Assembly (NCBI GenBank): GCA_905331475.1
Contig: CAJNYU010000909.1
Location: 1-64,000 of the forward strand
DNA length: 64,000 nt
Reading direction: 5' to 3'
DNA from: Rotaria socialis
Taxonomy: Eukaryota > Rotifera > Eurotatoria > Philodinida > Philodinidae
Shown one piece after another: positions 1 through 11,661 of the stretch. How positions within the stretch are numbered: position 1 is the stretch's first letter; the number at the start of each line of letters is the position of its first letter. The notes under the pieces are model-generated. The model saw nothing but the letters and a program-made list of their open reading frames with translations. It was not told where the DNA came from and made no database searches. A program made the position numbers and the translations under genes.

Positions 1-779
1 TTCACGTCGTATTCTTTTTGCCGTTAGTGACACACAATCGGGAACATCGATTGCCATCCGAACACGTCCGAGAAAGTATGTGCGTTTGCACGCGTTATTA
101 AAATTTTTTGTCTGCTTGGGTAGTTAGGAAATCGTCGGAATTCAACAGAACCGATCGATTTCGACCGATTTCGACATACCCTGATTCTCCTGGGATTCAA
201 TTAGAAAACGTTGTCAAAGGATTCGATCGTTCTTCTTGACATTGTTCATTTTCTGAGCGTGTATAATTTCTGGAACACCATGATAATTGATAAATTACGA
301 ATAAATAAATGAATAAAAATTCTCGGTAGCCTCTTCTCCAGTTTCTAGAAATGAATCCACGCCCATTGGTTGCCAATCTCAGTCATTTCGAGACTCTACA
401 ATATTAGCCTGTTGACTGCAGCTGCTTGAGACGGCGTGGCGGGAGCCCGGAACTTCGGCCCAAGGAATTTTCGGGCCGGACTTTCGGCTCAGTATGAAAT
501 GAAGATGAGGATGAGAATGAGAATGACCCAGTTTTATGATAAAAAAAGATTTCGTTTGAGGCCGAAAGTCCGGTCCGAAAACTCCTTGGGCCGAAATTCA
601 TGTAACCCATTATTATATTGATAACAGAGTAATTGGATATAAACGAGCCAATAGAGCTTTTACATGAATGGATAAAGTAATAGCACAATTCCACCAATGA
701 GTATTAGATAATACACCTTTACAAAACCTAGCTTATTAAAAGCTAGACAAATATACTTTTAACATATTTCTCGAGTATT
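1..779. other. Left-edge non-coding stretch with a hairpin
   Basis: No reading frame here looks like a real protein. Short open frames between 404 and 697 on both strands are by-products of the inverted repeat annotated at 453-596. The first 400 bases could hold the end of a gene lying outside the window, but nothing recognisable is seen. Confidence 0.5.
453..596. repeat. Hairpin / MITE-like inverted repeat
   Basis: The arm at about 454-490 (TTCGGCCCAAGGAATTTTCG and following) is matched in reverse complement at about 559-595 with only a few mismatches. The spacer of about 70 bp is purine-rich (GATGAGGATGAGAATGAGAA). No target-site duplication could be recognised, so the element class is open. 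It is much more GC-rich than its surroundings. Confidence 0.7.
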
Positions 780-1134
780 ATGGGTAAGTTACCACTAGTT
801 GTCATTTTGATCATTTTTGTTAACCTTCCGAGCATGCCACCAGTGTTTTGTGTTTTAATAATTTTCTTTTTTTTTCTTCAAAGACTATATAGATGGAATT
901 CGATGCTACAATTGCGTAGATCATTGTCCTGATCCATTCAATAAAACAAGTGTTTTGTCTCTCGAATCATTGAATAGATGGTCTTTTTGTATGGTAATTT
1001 ATCTATGTTCACAATTATGCATCAAATTTTGTTTTTCTTTAGAAACTTAAAGCACTAAAACCTGTAAAATTCATGTTGGTCCGTTCTTTTACATCATATG
1101 ATTTGTGTACTGAAAACAAATTTGAAATGATCTG
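780..1134 (+). CDS. Small secreted Ly6/uPAR-like protein
   Basis: An ATG at 780 opens a signal-peptide-like stretch (MGKLPLVVILIIFVN). A pyrimidine-rich acceptor precedes 884, and the exon 884-993 encodes IRCYNCVDHCPDPFNKTS, which resembles the first CxxC and DPFN region of Ly6/uPAR three-finger domains. A donor follows at 994 (GTAATT), and an acceptor near 1042 opens a last exon running to TGA at 1132-1134, with one further Cys. The exon 1 donor is uncertain: the phase-correct choice leaves an intron of only about 34 nt. The Cys count is below that of a full Ly6 domain, so the 3' end may be incomplete or the gene may be decaying. Confidence 0.45.
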
Positions 1135-1394
1135 ATTACAATGGTGTCAAACAAATCAGTTGATGTTGTAATTCAAAACTACGTAACAATGCCAATACAA
1201 GAATAATCTCATTGTATAGTTTTTTTGGACCAATAATTTTCATCGGTATGAATTTGATTCCTTATCAATGAATTTACTTATCTGTTACTTTTTCCTACTT
1301 GTTTCTGCTTTTTGTTCTTTGTCACATAGCTCCCTTTTTTCGTACAAAATAAATGACTAGTGATGATATATTATCTTTTTTTATCAGTAGAAAC

Positions 1395-1745
1395 ATGTCG
1401 ACACTTTTTGTTTTATTACTTGTAATTGTTGGAATATCAAAAATAAACGCTAGCTCTTGCACTTGTTGTTTTCCTGGCCAACAGCCTATATGCCAAACGC
1501 CTGCAATCAATCTTCCATCTTGTGATGATTGCACAAGTTATTTCTGTGCACAACATGTAAAAGGATGTCAAGGTAGATATGTTTGTGACGTTACATGTAA
1601 ATCGGATTCGAGTACAACGAGTACAAAACCTAAAAGCTCATCAACACAGACATCAATCACTACTACATCCAATAATGCTTTTACTGTTCGGGTTGGATTA
1701 ATTATGATTATGATTAGTTTGACACCATCAATCTTTACCAACTGA
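1395..1745 (+). CDS. Short secreted Cys-rich protein with Ser/Thr linker and hydrophobic tail
   Basis: An upstream in-frame ATG exists at 1353, but the one at 1395 is preferred because it is followed directly by a good signal peptide (MSTLFVLLLVIVGISKINA). The mature part has about 11 Cys in roughly 50 residues (CTCC, CDDC, C-x5-C patterns), then a Ser/Thr-rich linker and a C-terminal hydrophobic stretch ending in LTPSIFTN with no cytoplasmic tail. That is the layout of a GPI-anchored surface protein, although no lipidation assay can be read from sequence. Single exon, 116 residues from the preferred start. The family is not recognised. Confidence 0.6.
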   Translation: MSTLFVLLLVIVGISKINASSCTCCFPGQQPICQTPAINLPSCDDCTSYFCAQHVKGCQGRYVCDVTCKSDSSTTSTKPKSSSTQTSITTTSNNAFTVRVGLIMIMISLTPSIFTN

Positions 1746-1911
1746 ATTTTCAAAAGAAAAAGATAAACATTTATATTATTTCTGATGAAATAAAATTAAT
1801 AAAAAAATATTATTTGACCATCATTTTTCTATTTTGTTCTAAAGGAGACTATAGAAAGAAAAGTAAATAAAATATTTAAAAAAAAGAATTTGCGCCTTTT
1901 TTACTTTTTTT

Positions 1912-3351
1912 ATGATGGATAAATTTTATTATTTTCTAGTTTTTAATTTTTTAATATCAAATATTCATGGAGAATGTTTAGAATTCAGTCATAATAATGT
2001 GACGAAGATTCAACAAAAATGTCAATTGAAGATAACTGAATATAAAGGTTTTCAGAAGTGTCTAAATTGCCATATAAACAGGCCAATGATACCATCAGAG
2101 AAAGTATCAATAACTAATCAATGTTCACCTGTAGTTAAACTTCAGTGTGTAGAATTGTATTTTAATGATACACAAACTTTTCTTAATTTTTCTCATCATT
2201 ATTCTCGTATAATCAATAAATTATTCGATGAAAACATGTCAACAAATACATCAATGGATAACGCATTATTTATACATATTGCATATGATTCACTCGGTGT
2301 ATTCAGTTTAAAAACAATTCAATCACTTGAAAATATACCGCAGCGAAAATTTCATGATTTAGGATTAGTAATGAGAAATCGTATAAATCAAACAACACTT
2401 TTTATTCATTCTGATGTTCAAAATTCAACGTTTCGTGTTATACAAGTATACATCGATTGTGGTGATCAGCAAGGCTGGAATACGTATGATTACGTTCGTA
2501 AAATTTCAAACGAAAAGCGACCAGACTACATTAAATGTGAAATTTCAACGCCAGCGTCTATGACAACTGAGCCATGGACAATATCTACTCGACGTAGTAC
2601 TCTATCTACTATAGATAAACAAGCCACTATATACATTTCATCTGCCATCCATAAGAATGCCACGATCATTTCATCTACTAGCAATACCGGAATAATTGTA
2701 TACACAACATCTAGTACAACTAAAGGCTCTACTTCATTAGCTACTCTAAGATCAGTTAACATGTCCAAATCATCTCATACTGCTAAAAAATATACACACT
2801 CATCATTCACCACTACTAAATCAACTACCGCAATTGCATCACCTAGTACTATTGAAAATGTCACACAAACATCGTCTACCACCAATAAACGACCTATCAA
2901 ACAGCCAATATTTAACACTACTGAAAATAGCAGCATAAACATATCATCTACTGCTCATAAAATACAATCATATGCAACATCGTTTTCTACTGAAACAACA
3001 ACTATTGTTAGCACTAAAGCGACTGAACAAATATTTATAACTACTCATTCAGTTACTATCAGTACTGATATGTACACTTCTTCGAAATCAATAAAATCAA
3101 CAGAGCGAAACGGATCCAGGCTTATTCTTATATTCAGTCTTTCTATAGTTGTCTCTTTACTTTCGTGCCTATTAATTGCGTTACTTGTTTATAAATTGTG
3201 CAACAAAGAAATTCTAGGAGAAGACGGCGACGAAGAAGATGAAGATGAAAAACAACGACGACAATTAAGTACACCATTTTGCGTACTTAATTCAACATCA
3301 AATACTGAAAGTGCAATGTCATCAAGCCAATGGAAAAGACGTTTATTTTGA
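1912..3351 (+). CDS. Mucin-like single-pass type I membrane protein
   Basis: Single-exon 479-residue protein. A signal peptide (residues 1-20, ending NIHG) precedes a Cys-containing ectodomain of about 190 residues with many N-glycosylation sequons. Residues ~205-400 are a long Ser/Thr-rich stalk (repeated TTS, STT, SST) typical of O-glycosylated mucin regions. A transmembrane helix lies at about 403-428 (LILIFSLSIVVSLLSCLLIA), followed by a cytoplasmic tail with an acidic run (EDGDEEDEDE). It lies 166 bp downstream of the preceding secreted-protein gene on the same strand. The family is not recognised. A surface receptor or glycocalyx role is inference from architecture only. Confidence 0.75.
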   Translation: MMDKFYYFLVFNFLISNIHGECLEFSHNNVTKIQQKCQLKITEYKGFQKCLNCHINRPMIPSEKVSITNQCSPVVKLQCVELYFNDTQTFLNFSHHYSRIINKLFDENMSTNTSMDNALFIHIAYDSLGVFSLKTIQSLENIPQRKFHDLGLVMRNRINQTTLFIHSDVQNSTFRVIQVYIDCGDQQGWNTYDYVRKISNEKRPDYIKCEISTPASMTTEPWTISTRRSTLSTIDKQATIYISSAIHKNATIISSTSNTGIIVYTTSSTTKGSTSLATLRSVNMSKSSHTAKKYTHSSFTTTKSTTAIASPSTIENVTQTSSTTNKRPIKQPIFNTTENSSINISSTAHKIQSYATSFSTETTTIVSTKATEQIFITTHSVTISTDMYTSSKSIKSTERNGSRLILIFSLSIVVSLLSCLLIALLVYKLCNKEILGEDGDEEDEDEKQRRQLSTPFCVLNSTSNTESAMSSSQWKRRLF

Positions 3352-5227
3352 TCATTTTTATAAAACAACATATGATTCTTGTTTTTTTGTCTTTTGATAA
3401 ACAGCGAAAATTAAAAGTATTGTGAAAAGGTACAACTGAAAAATATCCGCTGATACAAACTAAGTATAAAATTCTGGATCCTTCATAGTGCATTAATGAT
3501 TGCAAACATAAATTCGTTTCCAATTAGAATAACTCGTTACGTTTACAATTTCTATAGAAACTTATCGAATGTTAGATTCTACCAATTCTCTGACTTCGAA
3601 TCAGTGCAGATTATTCGAAACTTTTTTATACGATTTACTCAATGGATATGTTCTAAATGTCATAAGAAATATAATAAACTTGAGAAAAATCAATTCTACG
3701 AATATTTGCATCATTTGATTTCATATTAGATTAAGTTCACGAAGATTTATGATGAATTGAAAAAAGACGTACATATACTTACGTAGACTGATTAATTGCA
3801 GTATTGAATAAAAAATGATTTTTTTGTTGTTTTCTGGAATATCCTCTTTTCTTTCCTAAATTCAAAAACTAATTTATAAATAAATTCAATGCTTCAAGCT
3901 ATATTTTTGTAACATATGCGTTTAGTTGATTTTCAAGTTTGGCATGAAGATATGGCTTGAATCGAATGTGATCATGTTTATTATAGCTATTGCATTAACC
4001 AAGATCTAATTTTTCCAGTTCAATTCTAAGTTCCGAATTCCTTTTTGTATCAAGTCGTTAATGATAAAATCTTTCTTTAAAAGTTATATTTTACGAATGA
4101 ACAAATATCTTGTCATTGATGCAAGGAATAGAATTTTAATGCTTCATCGTCGTAATTTCAAACATCATACTGTAGATAATACATTCACTTTATTTCATTT
4201 AATATGAATGGTTTCTGATATTGATTAATATGAGAACATTTTTTCTACGTTTTCGTACTAGCATTCATGCTGTGAATAAAGAAAATAGTCTTTCACCTTT
4301 GTTTGGAGAGATTTACAATTTAAAGTATAGAAATTAAATTCTAATTCATCTATGACTTTTTTCATCTATTTTGGAATAGAAAAAACTCAAAACAAGCTGT
4401 ATTTGTTTTGTGTTGAAAAACATATTAGATGATTTTCTTTTTTGCGTTGTGTTAACTTCTCAGAAAATGTATGACAACGGGATAATAGGAAAACTTATGC
4501 AAGAGGTCTTCCCCTTTTATCATCTCGTGCTCATGCAATATCTTTGACGATCAATGATAATCGAATTTTATACATATGCGAATTTATTAAGTTTGATCCA
4601 TACAGATACATTAGAGATATTACAATTCTATTTATCTTCATATATGTTTATGTTCGGATTAAACATTAATGATCCACGTCTACCTATTATCAATAGGGGA
4701 AAAGGAATATAAATTGAAATTTATAATTCTCCAAACCTTGATCGAAAGGGAAAATCTCAACAAGGAGAAAGTACCAAAAAAAATTAAATAAAGGTAGAAG
4801 ATACCAGAAAGTGAGATTCACATTGATCTGCCATTCATCCTTTGCTTTCCTAATAATACAATTCATTCAATTTAAACTATTCATGATTTTGATATTATAT
4901 TGTTTCTAGTTCTAGCTTTACTTTAATATTACTTTTTAAAGTGTTTTTTTTTGCTGCTTTAGATTCATTCTAACAGTGACTGTAAGATAATAGGATAATA
5001 TTAGCTGTTCTTATACTGATCAACATGTTTAAATCAATTTCTTTCTTGTCTTGTAGATCATTATCACACAACATCAACAAATGTGAAGGTATGTATGTTG
5101 ACTATTGATGCTTTTTTTTTATCTTACAGAACTTCCAAGTAATTTCTAAAAGTCAATGAAAAGAAACAGATTCTTTTACGATCAATTCGATTCATTCAAA
5201 AAGAAAAGAAGAAGAAAATTCACGAGT
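3352..5227. other. AT-rich intergenic region
   Basis: Only short, low-complexity frames are present (for example 3496-3729, 77 codons, no recognisable motif). AATAAA-type signals near 3806 and 3883 could serve flanking transcripts. Nothing else can be supported. Confidence 0.5.
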
Positions 5228-6244
5228 CTATTCAGGAGAAAAGCGTTGGACACGATGATTTTCACAATCAACGACATAGAGATTTCTATTTTGATCGAAG
5301 GACAGACCAATGGGGCCCGTGAACTGATCTGCTTGACTTCCCCAGCCCTTCCCACCCATAATCACTGTGCCTTGTTTCGCTCCTTGAGGCCAACGCATTA
5401 CACGACTATTAAATGTGTCTGCTACATAGAGAGTACCCGACGTATCGACAAAAAGACCCATAGGTTGATTCAATTGCGTCAAGGCATTACCTCGACCTTG
5501 AGCTCCAGCGACAATGATGCCTTCTTTTGTATCTTTATTCCAGTTCATTACACGATGATTGTATTGTTCAGATACATAGACATTCTGTTCTCGATCGACA
5601 AAAAGATAACTTGACTCATTAAGTTGATGGAGACCATTTCCTCGGCCATTGCCTTCAGCCACGAGAGTACCATTCTTGTCTCCCGATTGGTACCGTCTTA
5701 CTTCATGTTTTTCGTAGTTAGAGACATAGAGATACCCCTGATCATCCATAGCCAATCCTCAACAACCGATTTCATCGATTAGAACTTCTCCTTGTGTTAT
5801 ACCACTACAACAGGGCCATCGTACAACTCGACGATTCGCGCTGTCACAAATAATGAGACTATTTGTCTCTTTATCGATCAATACGTCGGTTGGATTATCC
5901 AATTGGTTCAATCTATTTCCTTGCCCATTGCCACCAGCAACGACTTATCCATTCGTCGTATCGTCTTTCTTCCATTGAATGACACGATGACTCATGTAGT
6001 CAGCAATGATAACTGTTTGGTCCTCATCAACAAAGAGACCAAATGGGTTTTGCAGTTGATTGACGGCACTGTCTCTCTCGTGACCTCCACTAACAGTTAC
6101 TCCATTCTGTATCCATTGGGTATTGGTTGGAATATTAAGCATAGTATAAGAAACAAAAATATTGAAGGTGTGTGCGGGTGTATATCTAGATGAGTCGCCG
6201 ACAAGATGCTCCTCAGGCACGTGCTCCCTAACTGTATTTAACAA
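5228..6244 (-). pseudogene. NHL-repeat beta-propeller protein, interrupted by two in-frame stops
   Basis: One continuous minus-strand frame of 339 codons encodes about five NHL blades. Signatures include NPFGLFVDEDQTVIIAD, GLFVDTSGTLYVADTFNSRV and GLSFDQNRNLYVVDCENHRV, with glycine-rich VVAGG turns between blades. The frame is broken by TAA at 5945-5947, where family repeats suggest Gln (…TNG-Q-VVAGG), and by TGA at 5759-5761, where family members usually have Trp (C-W-GLAMDDQG). Both are single transitions and the reading frame is otherwise preserved, so the loss looks recent, or one allele is damaged. NHL propellers are usually protein-interaction scaffolds; rotifers carry many. The upstream end runs into the foldback at 6200-6454, so the original N-terminus may be lost. 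Confidence 0.85.
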
Positions 6245-6454
6245 AAATGTTAATCAGTGCGAGATTAAGATATATATTTATTTATTTGAGGGTGTGTGTG
6301 AGTGAAGAGGATAACCATTTGCTCATACGTACACTGACACACTCACACCGATACACGCATACCCTCAAATAAATAAATGTTTATCTTAATCTTGTGCTGA
6401 TTAACATTTTTATTAAATACAGTTAGGGAGCAACTATCCGCGGAGCATCTTGCC
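6200..6454. repeat. ~105-bp imperfect inverted repeat (foldback)
   Basis: Arms at about 6200-6304 and 6340-6454 match in reverse complement, sharing CAAGATGCTCC, GCTCCCTAACTGTATTTAA, AAAATGTTAATCAG and ATTTATTTATTTGAGGGT. The loop is about 35 nt and contains GTGTGTGAGTG/CACTCACACC ends. The left arm overlaps the first codons of the NHL pseudogene frame. No target-site duplication is evident. Confidence 0.85.
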
Positions 6455-8501
6455 AGGATTCATCTCGATATGATTATAGGTGAAAGTGTACCATTTCCTG
6501 AATTAGAAACAGCCTCTCTTCAAAGTTAAACTTAGTGATGAAAGGTACTGCACATAGTCTATTGTTTAGATAGCACCATTTAATACAGAATAAAAACGTG
6601 CATCTAAAGCATCGGTTATAGATCGAATGGAATTTAAAAAATGATTTCAAGCTGCAAATACTTTTGTTGCACGATAATCACTATCAAGAACGGTAGTCAT
6701 TCAATTGAGATTTAAAACTTTACGCTTGTTACAGTCGATTTCAGATCTAATACAAGTTAGAGAGCGAATCAAGATTAGAGATAGTGAAACATCGTGCTTA
6801 CTTTAATTACATCTTTGAATTACTTACCCATATCAAATAATTTAAACTGAAATAATCACAAAAAATTTCATATTATGTTATCGCTAATTTCAGGCTGGTC
6901 TATCTATAGAAGACTGCTTTTATGTCGAATGATTTGTTTTTTTTTACTTTTGGAAGATGTTAACAGTTTACTTATCTTATCTTCCTCCTTTCACTTTTAT
7001 TTGTATAGTTTTTAGCAAAAGACTGATAACAGTTGTGCCGATATAAGCACTCGTTCTATTCTAATCAATGTACATAACGACTTTCTCCTCGTTGTCATCT
7101 GTATTCTCTTTTCCTCTTTGTCGTGTTCTTTCTCGTATTCTCAGGCTGAGCGACGCGCCCCGGAGAAAGAAAGGGTAACTATAAAAGGAGACATATGATT
7201 GAAATAAAATAGTTCGATATCACGATAAAACGTTTCGTATCGTTACAAGAGTGACTCTACGTATCAAAATCTTCATATCCAAAGTGATAACCACGACAAA
7301 TATGCATGAAAACATAGGAAACAAACTCAAAACCGAATAATGAAGATGATTTTGTAAACAATATATATTAAGAATGTGTATTTCTGTATTATATGACTGG
7401 TTGCAAACAATACAAAAAAATAAGCAATCCAAATCACTGATCATTTTCATTGACGATTTTTACTCGAAAAATATGTATTCTATGGTTTATTTCAGTTTCC
7501 CGTTTATTCGTGAACGCATGACAACGTGATACCTTTGTTGTTATAATCATACATTGGTTATTTTATAGATGCAACTTCTGTTACGAAAACATATCAATTA
7601 TTTGTTTAAAAATTCCTAAAAGAAAGTAGATAAAACGAATTCGTCGAAAAATGGTATGAATTACATGACACATCGCTATGACAGGTGTCCTTACATGAAA
7701 AGCGTTAAAACTATCGATTGTGTGAAAGTTCACATATTTCGAGGAGGGGGGGGGGGAACGGAGTGACGCGTGTTTGTAGAGAAAACTCTTTCTGCATCTA
7801 TATGGCTCGATAAATGTTGTTCTATTACTTCGATAGGTCCAATCGTATAAGTTATACATGTCTAGATATTTTGATATGAATACCTTTGCTGATATAATTA
7901 ATGGTGAAAAATATACTGATAATTTAGTTTTCAACAGTGAACTCTGAAAAATGGGGTTTTAGTAGCTGTGCATAGGTGACAGTTGAGTTGATATACATCT
8001 CATACGGAATGCCATCTTCAAGGCTATAATTATCACATACTAAATATGTATTGAGCGCTGAGGTCAAGTGCGTAGGATTATTTCTTTTTGGTTTATTACA
8101 TCCATATTCTTAAATTTCTGTATGCACATAAACTGGACATGTTCATATCTTTGTCGCTTTGATCCTACCTGCATTCCTGATCGCAATCAAAAACAGTTAA
8201 CCTAAGTTATTTTTCTCTTTTATCGATGCAAAAATTGCATTAAATAATACTGATCTCTTTTCTGCAATGTATAACAGTGAAAAACTATGCGCATTATTTA
8301 CAACACAATCCGCACCGTTTCCATTTATGTTTTATTTGAACGTAGAAAAAAAGTTCTTGAAAGAATGGTATGCAAATGTGCTGAGAGATTCAAGGAAGAA
8401 AAGGGAAAACTAAAAGTCATCTATTCACTCATCATAATGGGAAAAATTGATTCAACTGTAAACGAATGGTTAAATATGCTCTATCTTTCTGATCAAAGTT
8501 C
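6455..8501. other. Intergenic region without supported gene
   Basis: Frames at 7220-7450, 7581-7934 (minus) and 8287-8505 (plus) lack domains, signal peptides or good coding composition. A pyrimidine-rich stretch at about 7080-7145 and an 11-base G run near 7746-7756 are the only conspicuous features. Confidence 0.45.
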
Positions 8502-9441
8502 TTAACTTGTTGAGCAGTATCTGTATTTTGAACCAACACTAAGTGATATTAAGTAAAAAACATAATAACCATTGCAATTGATGGCTGTTATGGGTGCTAC
8601 GGAAAAACTACATGGACTTCCTGTATAAAAGCAAAAGGTTCCTGTTACTGACGCACCAGCTGTGGTCGGTAATGTTCCATTGAAATAACCACCATATGGA
8701 GCACCACAAATATCTATGCTAGAGACAGGAGTTGTCAACAGTTGTGTGCCTGCGGCTCCTGAAATACGATACCAACCGGACGGAATATATGAGACTGAAT
8801 CATACGGAGTCGAACAACAGCCAGAAAAAGTCAGATAATTACGATATGATTCAGTAAGAGTTGTATAGCTATAACATTCCATTGGTAAAGTAACTGAAAA
8901 GAAAACATATGAAGCTAGTGCAATAAGACATAAATTACTTAACAACATGTTAAAAAAAGCATTTGGTCCCATATTAAGACAAACGCTAAATATAAAATTA
9001 AAATCAATTTTTAATCGTACTATAAACGATTTTAATCTCATATTCACTGGTTTGTTTAGATAAGTTCTGCTCACTTCAATTAGGAGCGAGAGTAAAACTA
9101 GGATTACTGAAGAAGGAGGGCTTGCTATTGTTATCTGAGACGGTTGTTGAGCTTGAAGCCGATCCTGATGTTGAACCATTGCTCATCCTTAGAAGTGAAC
9201 ACAAAAATACATACAGAAAAGGGAATATGTGGCAGTTGTGTTCTTACCAAAGCGTTACAAAAACAGCTAATGGTATGCCACACAAAATAAATCCAACCAA
9301 AAACAAAACCATTTTTGATGATGTTACTTTTCCTAGGACTGTGTTACAACTAAATGAAGCATAGAAAAAAAATATTAAAGTAAAATTCGCGGAAGTATAT
9401 GAGTAATTTCGAATCGGAGCGCGCTCATTAAATATATTCAA
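8502..9441 (-). CDS. Type II membrane protein with extracellular D8C domain
   Basis: Proposed exons on the minus strand: 9248 upward (5' limit uncertain), 9108-9187 and 8502-8893, with donors GTAAGA at 9247 and GTAATC at 9107 and acceptors at 9188 and 8894; the phases join. The first exon gives a membrane anchor (MVLFLVGFILCGIPLAVFVT), the second a Ser/Thr-rich stalk, and the third a C-terminal ectodomain with the D8C pattern: ECYSYTTLTESYRN, then SGWYRISGAAGTQLLT, then CGAPYGGYFNGTLP. D8C (8 Cys) is found in uromodulin, GP2 and OIT3; bdelloids have membrane-anchored versions. Function is unknown, plausibly carbohydrate or protein binding at the surface. A pyrimidine tract plus TAG just before 9355 hints at a further upstream exon that I could not place. 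Confidence 0.7.
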
Positions 9442-9903
9442 AATAGATATGAAGACTCTTCCAGTACAACTTCTATCAGATGAAATTTTTAGATGTAATT
9501 AATATCATTAGAATGCAAAAATAGGAAAATCTGGTCACTTTTCTATCTACCTCAAAATATTCATTTTCAAAATTTCATATCCAAAAACAAAAATCCGACT
9601 CGATGATGTCATTAGTTATGAACTGTGCGTACAATGTAACATATTACACTCGACTTTAAAATATGGTCCAAGTAGTAATCGAGATGGGTCTATTCTTTCC
9701 TCGAATACTTCGTTGTTGAGAATATTCTTATTTTATCAAACAATATGAAAAGACTTTGTTAGAGCAACCTCTTTGTGACTGAAATATGTAACTTAAATAT
9801 ACTCTTCAGTCTGATTAGGTTAATGTGGAAAAAATTAAGCGAATGATTTTCATAAACTATAGTTTTTTTCCACGAAAACATAGTAGTAGAGTAATAATCA
9901 GTC

Positions 9904-10257
9904 TTATTCTTGGGTTAATGATCTTGGATAAGGATTAATGGTAATGGATCGAAAATTTTGACTCAAGCCATTCTCAAACAGCTTGTAAAAGATGCCGTAC
10001 TTAAACTCTGAGTTTGTAGTTGTAGTTGTAGTTTTGTTCATTTCATTATTTCTTCCTGTATTCGATCGGACCAATTGACTTGAATCTAATGACTTGAATC
10101 GTCGTTGCCCAATAACGGAAGTATTCGGTTGAGAATTCGATGGATAAACTGAGTTTCCATTCCAACTGTTTAACCGTGACATTTGATTGAAATGAGAATC
10201 AGATGACCGTTTAGGTGCGGTTTGAATCGGCTTTTCTGATTTTCGTGGCGCCATCAA
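9904..10257 (-). CDS. Hypothetical Ser/Asn/Thr-rich protein or exon
   Basis: A 117-codon minus-strand frame with polar, low-complexity coding-like composition (QMSRLNSWNGNSVYPSNS; a run of six Thr). There is no domain, signal peptide or membrane segment. The start is uncertain because a possible acceptor (GTAG) lies upstream. It could be the last exon of a larger gene or chance. Confidence 0.3.
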   Translation of the reverse strand: MMAPRKSEKPIQTAPKRSSDSHFNQMSRLNSWNGNSVYPSNSQPNTSVIGQRRFKSLDSSQLVRSNTGRNNEMNKTTTTTTNSEFKYGIFYKLFENGLSQNFRSITINPYPRSLTQE

Positions 10258-10847
10258 ATACGAATAAGTTAGGCTTGTATCCTACATTTGTTCAAAAAAA
10301 TTGAAAATGTATTGATCCTTTTAACACTCAAATGTGAAAACGAAAAACAGCAACACGACGAATCGATTGTAATACCTACCATCCTATTGATTTCAAACGC
10401 AATTGTTAATGAATGATGACAAAGCAGAATTCTGTTATTTCAGTTTTTTCAAATTTTTTATGCATGCATAATTATTTGGAATCATACTGCATGATGTTGA
10501 TTTATTTCTTGAAGAACACAATTCTATTATTTCGATGTCTAATTCTAACATACGGGTGAATGTGTCGCATTTGCATATAGAAGACAAAAGCATGTTCTTC
10601 AAATTTTTCCTGCGTAGAAGATCGCAATACAGAGAAGTTAAACAAAATCAATTCGCTTTACAGTGTACTATAGAAGGATTCTGTAATTGTTGCTAAAAAA
10701 AACGTAGTCAGCTATTCAAGTGCGTGGGTGACCGATCACTTCGTCGCATTCCCAGGTGAATGAATCCGATACCTAATCCGATCGGATTTTATAAAATCTG
10801 ACGAGCCGACAAAGTTCAATGGGATTCTGGGTTGAAGAACGGCTAAC

Positions 10848-11006
10848 GGAGCCCTAGTGTTGGAATCCGGTGAACATCCGACCAAATCTAACAACCGAAT
10901 TCGATAGGAATTTCAGGAGTTGAATTTAAAACGAGGTTCCTAAAGAAACCTATCGGGTTTTGACTGGTTCCTGCAAAAATCGGCCGGATTCCAACACTAG
11001 GGATCC
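10848..11006. repeat. 159-bp element with 23-bp inverted ends
   Basis: The 23-bp arm at 10848-10870 (core CCCTAGTGTTGGAATCCGG) is repeated in reverse complement at 10984-11006 with one mismatch. The interior is unrelated and non-coding. A perfect 14-bp palindrome, AATCCGATCGGATT, lies just upstream near 10773. No target-site duplication was recognised. A short non-autonomous element is likely. Confidence 0.7.
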
Positions 11007-11661
11007 ATGAGTGGGTCCGCAACCCGGATATGCTTAGAATCCTGCAGAAACCGATCGAATCCGGTTAGATCCGGCTATCGGATTGTTCGTTCTGGGTTCA
11101 ATTTGACGCACGACAGTTTGTCGCAAGACAATTCGTTGCGCTAAAATAGTCAGCCATGTGCAAGGGCTGAAGTTTAGGAATTCTTCCGATACCTACAAAT
11201 GCCAACCAAAAGAAATAATATCCTCGAGGAAACGAGAACTGATCAACGAAACCACCACATATCCTCATTCATTTCCCTATCCATTTCTTGAAATTATTCA
11301 CCCAAATTTGAAAACCGTAACAATTCCAAACCAAAACATCCTTCACATTCATCCCACACATCCTTATGATAGCTGAGATGATCATTACTATACTGGGAAC
11401 TCAAGAAACATCCAGAACTGATCCTCTCTACCTACGAAAGGAACTGACAAAAGAGAACTCAATTCCACACCACATGTAGCTGGTTCCTATGAAGCAATCT
11501 ACACCTAAAACAGAAACAATTGAACCATAATAGTTCCATAGACAGTACCTACCAAATGACCAATTTACCTTGAAGGGAAACAGCCTATATCCATTCAGTA
11601 ACTGTGAAGCTGACGCTTATCGAATACACTTTGGCCATCTTTTTCGATAACAGAAGGCCCC

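Noticed and set aside
404..697. Open frames on both strands over the hairpin
   Set aside because: They arise from the inverted repeat and purine tract; no start context, domain or signal peptide.
5156..6193. Plus-strand frames opposite the NHL relic
   Set aside because: Shadows of the minus-strand NHL coding sequence.
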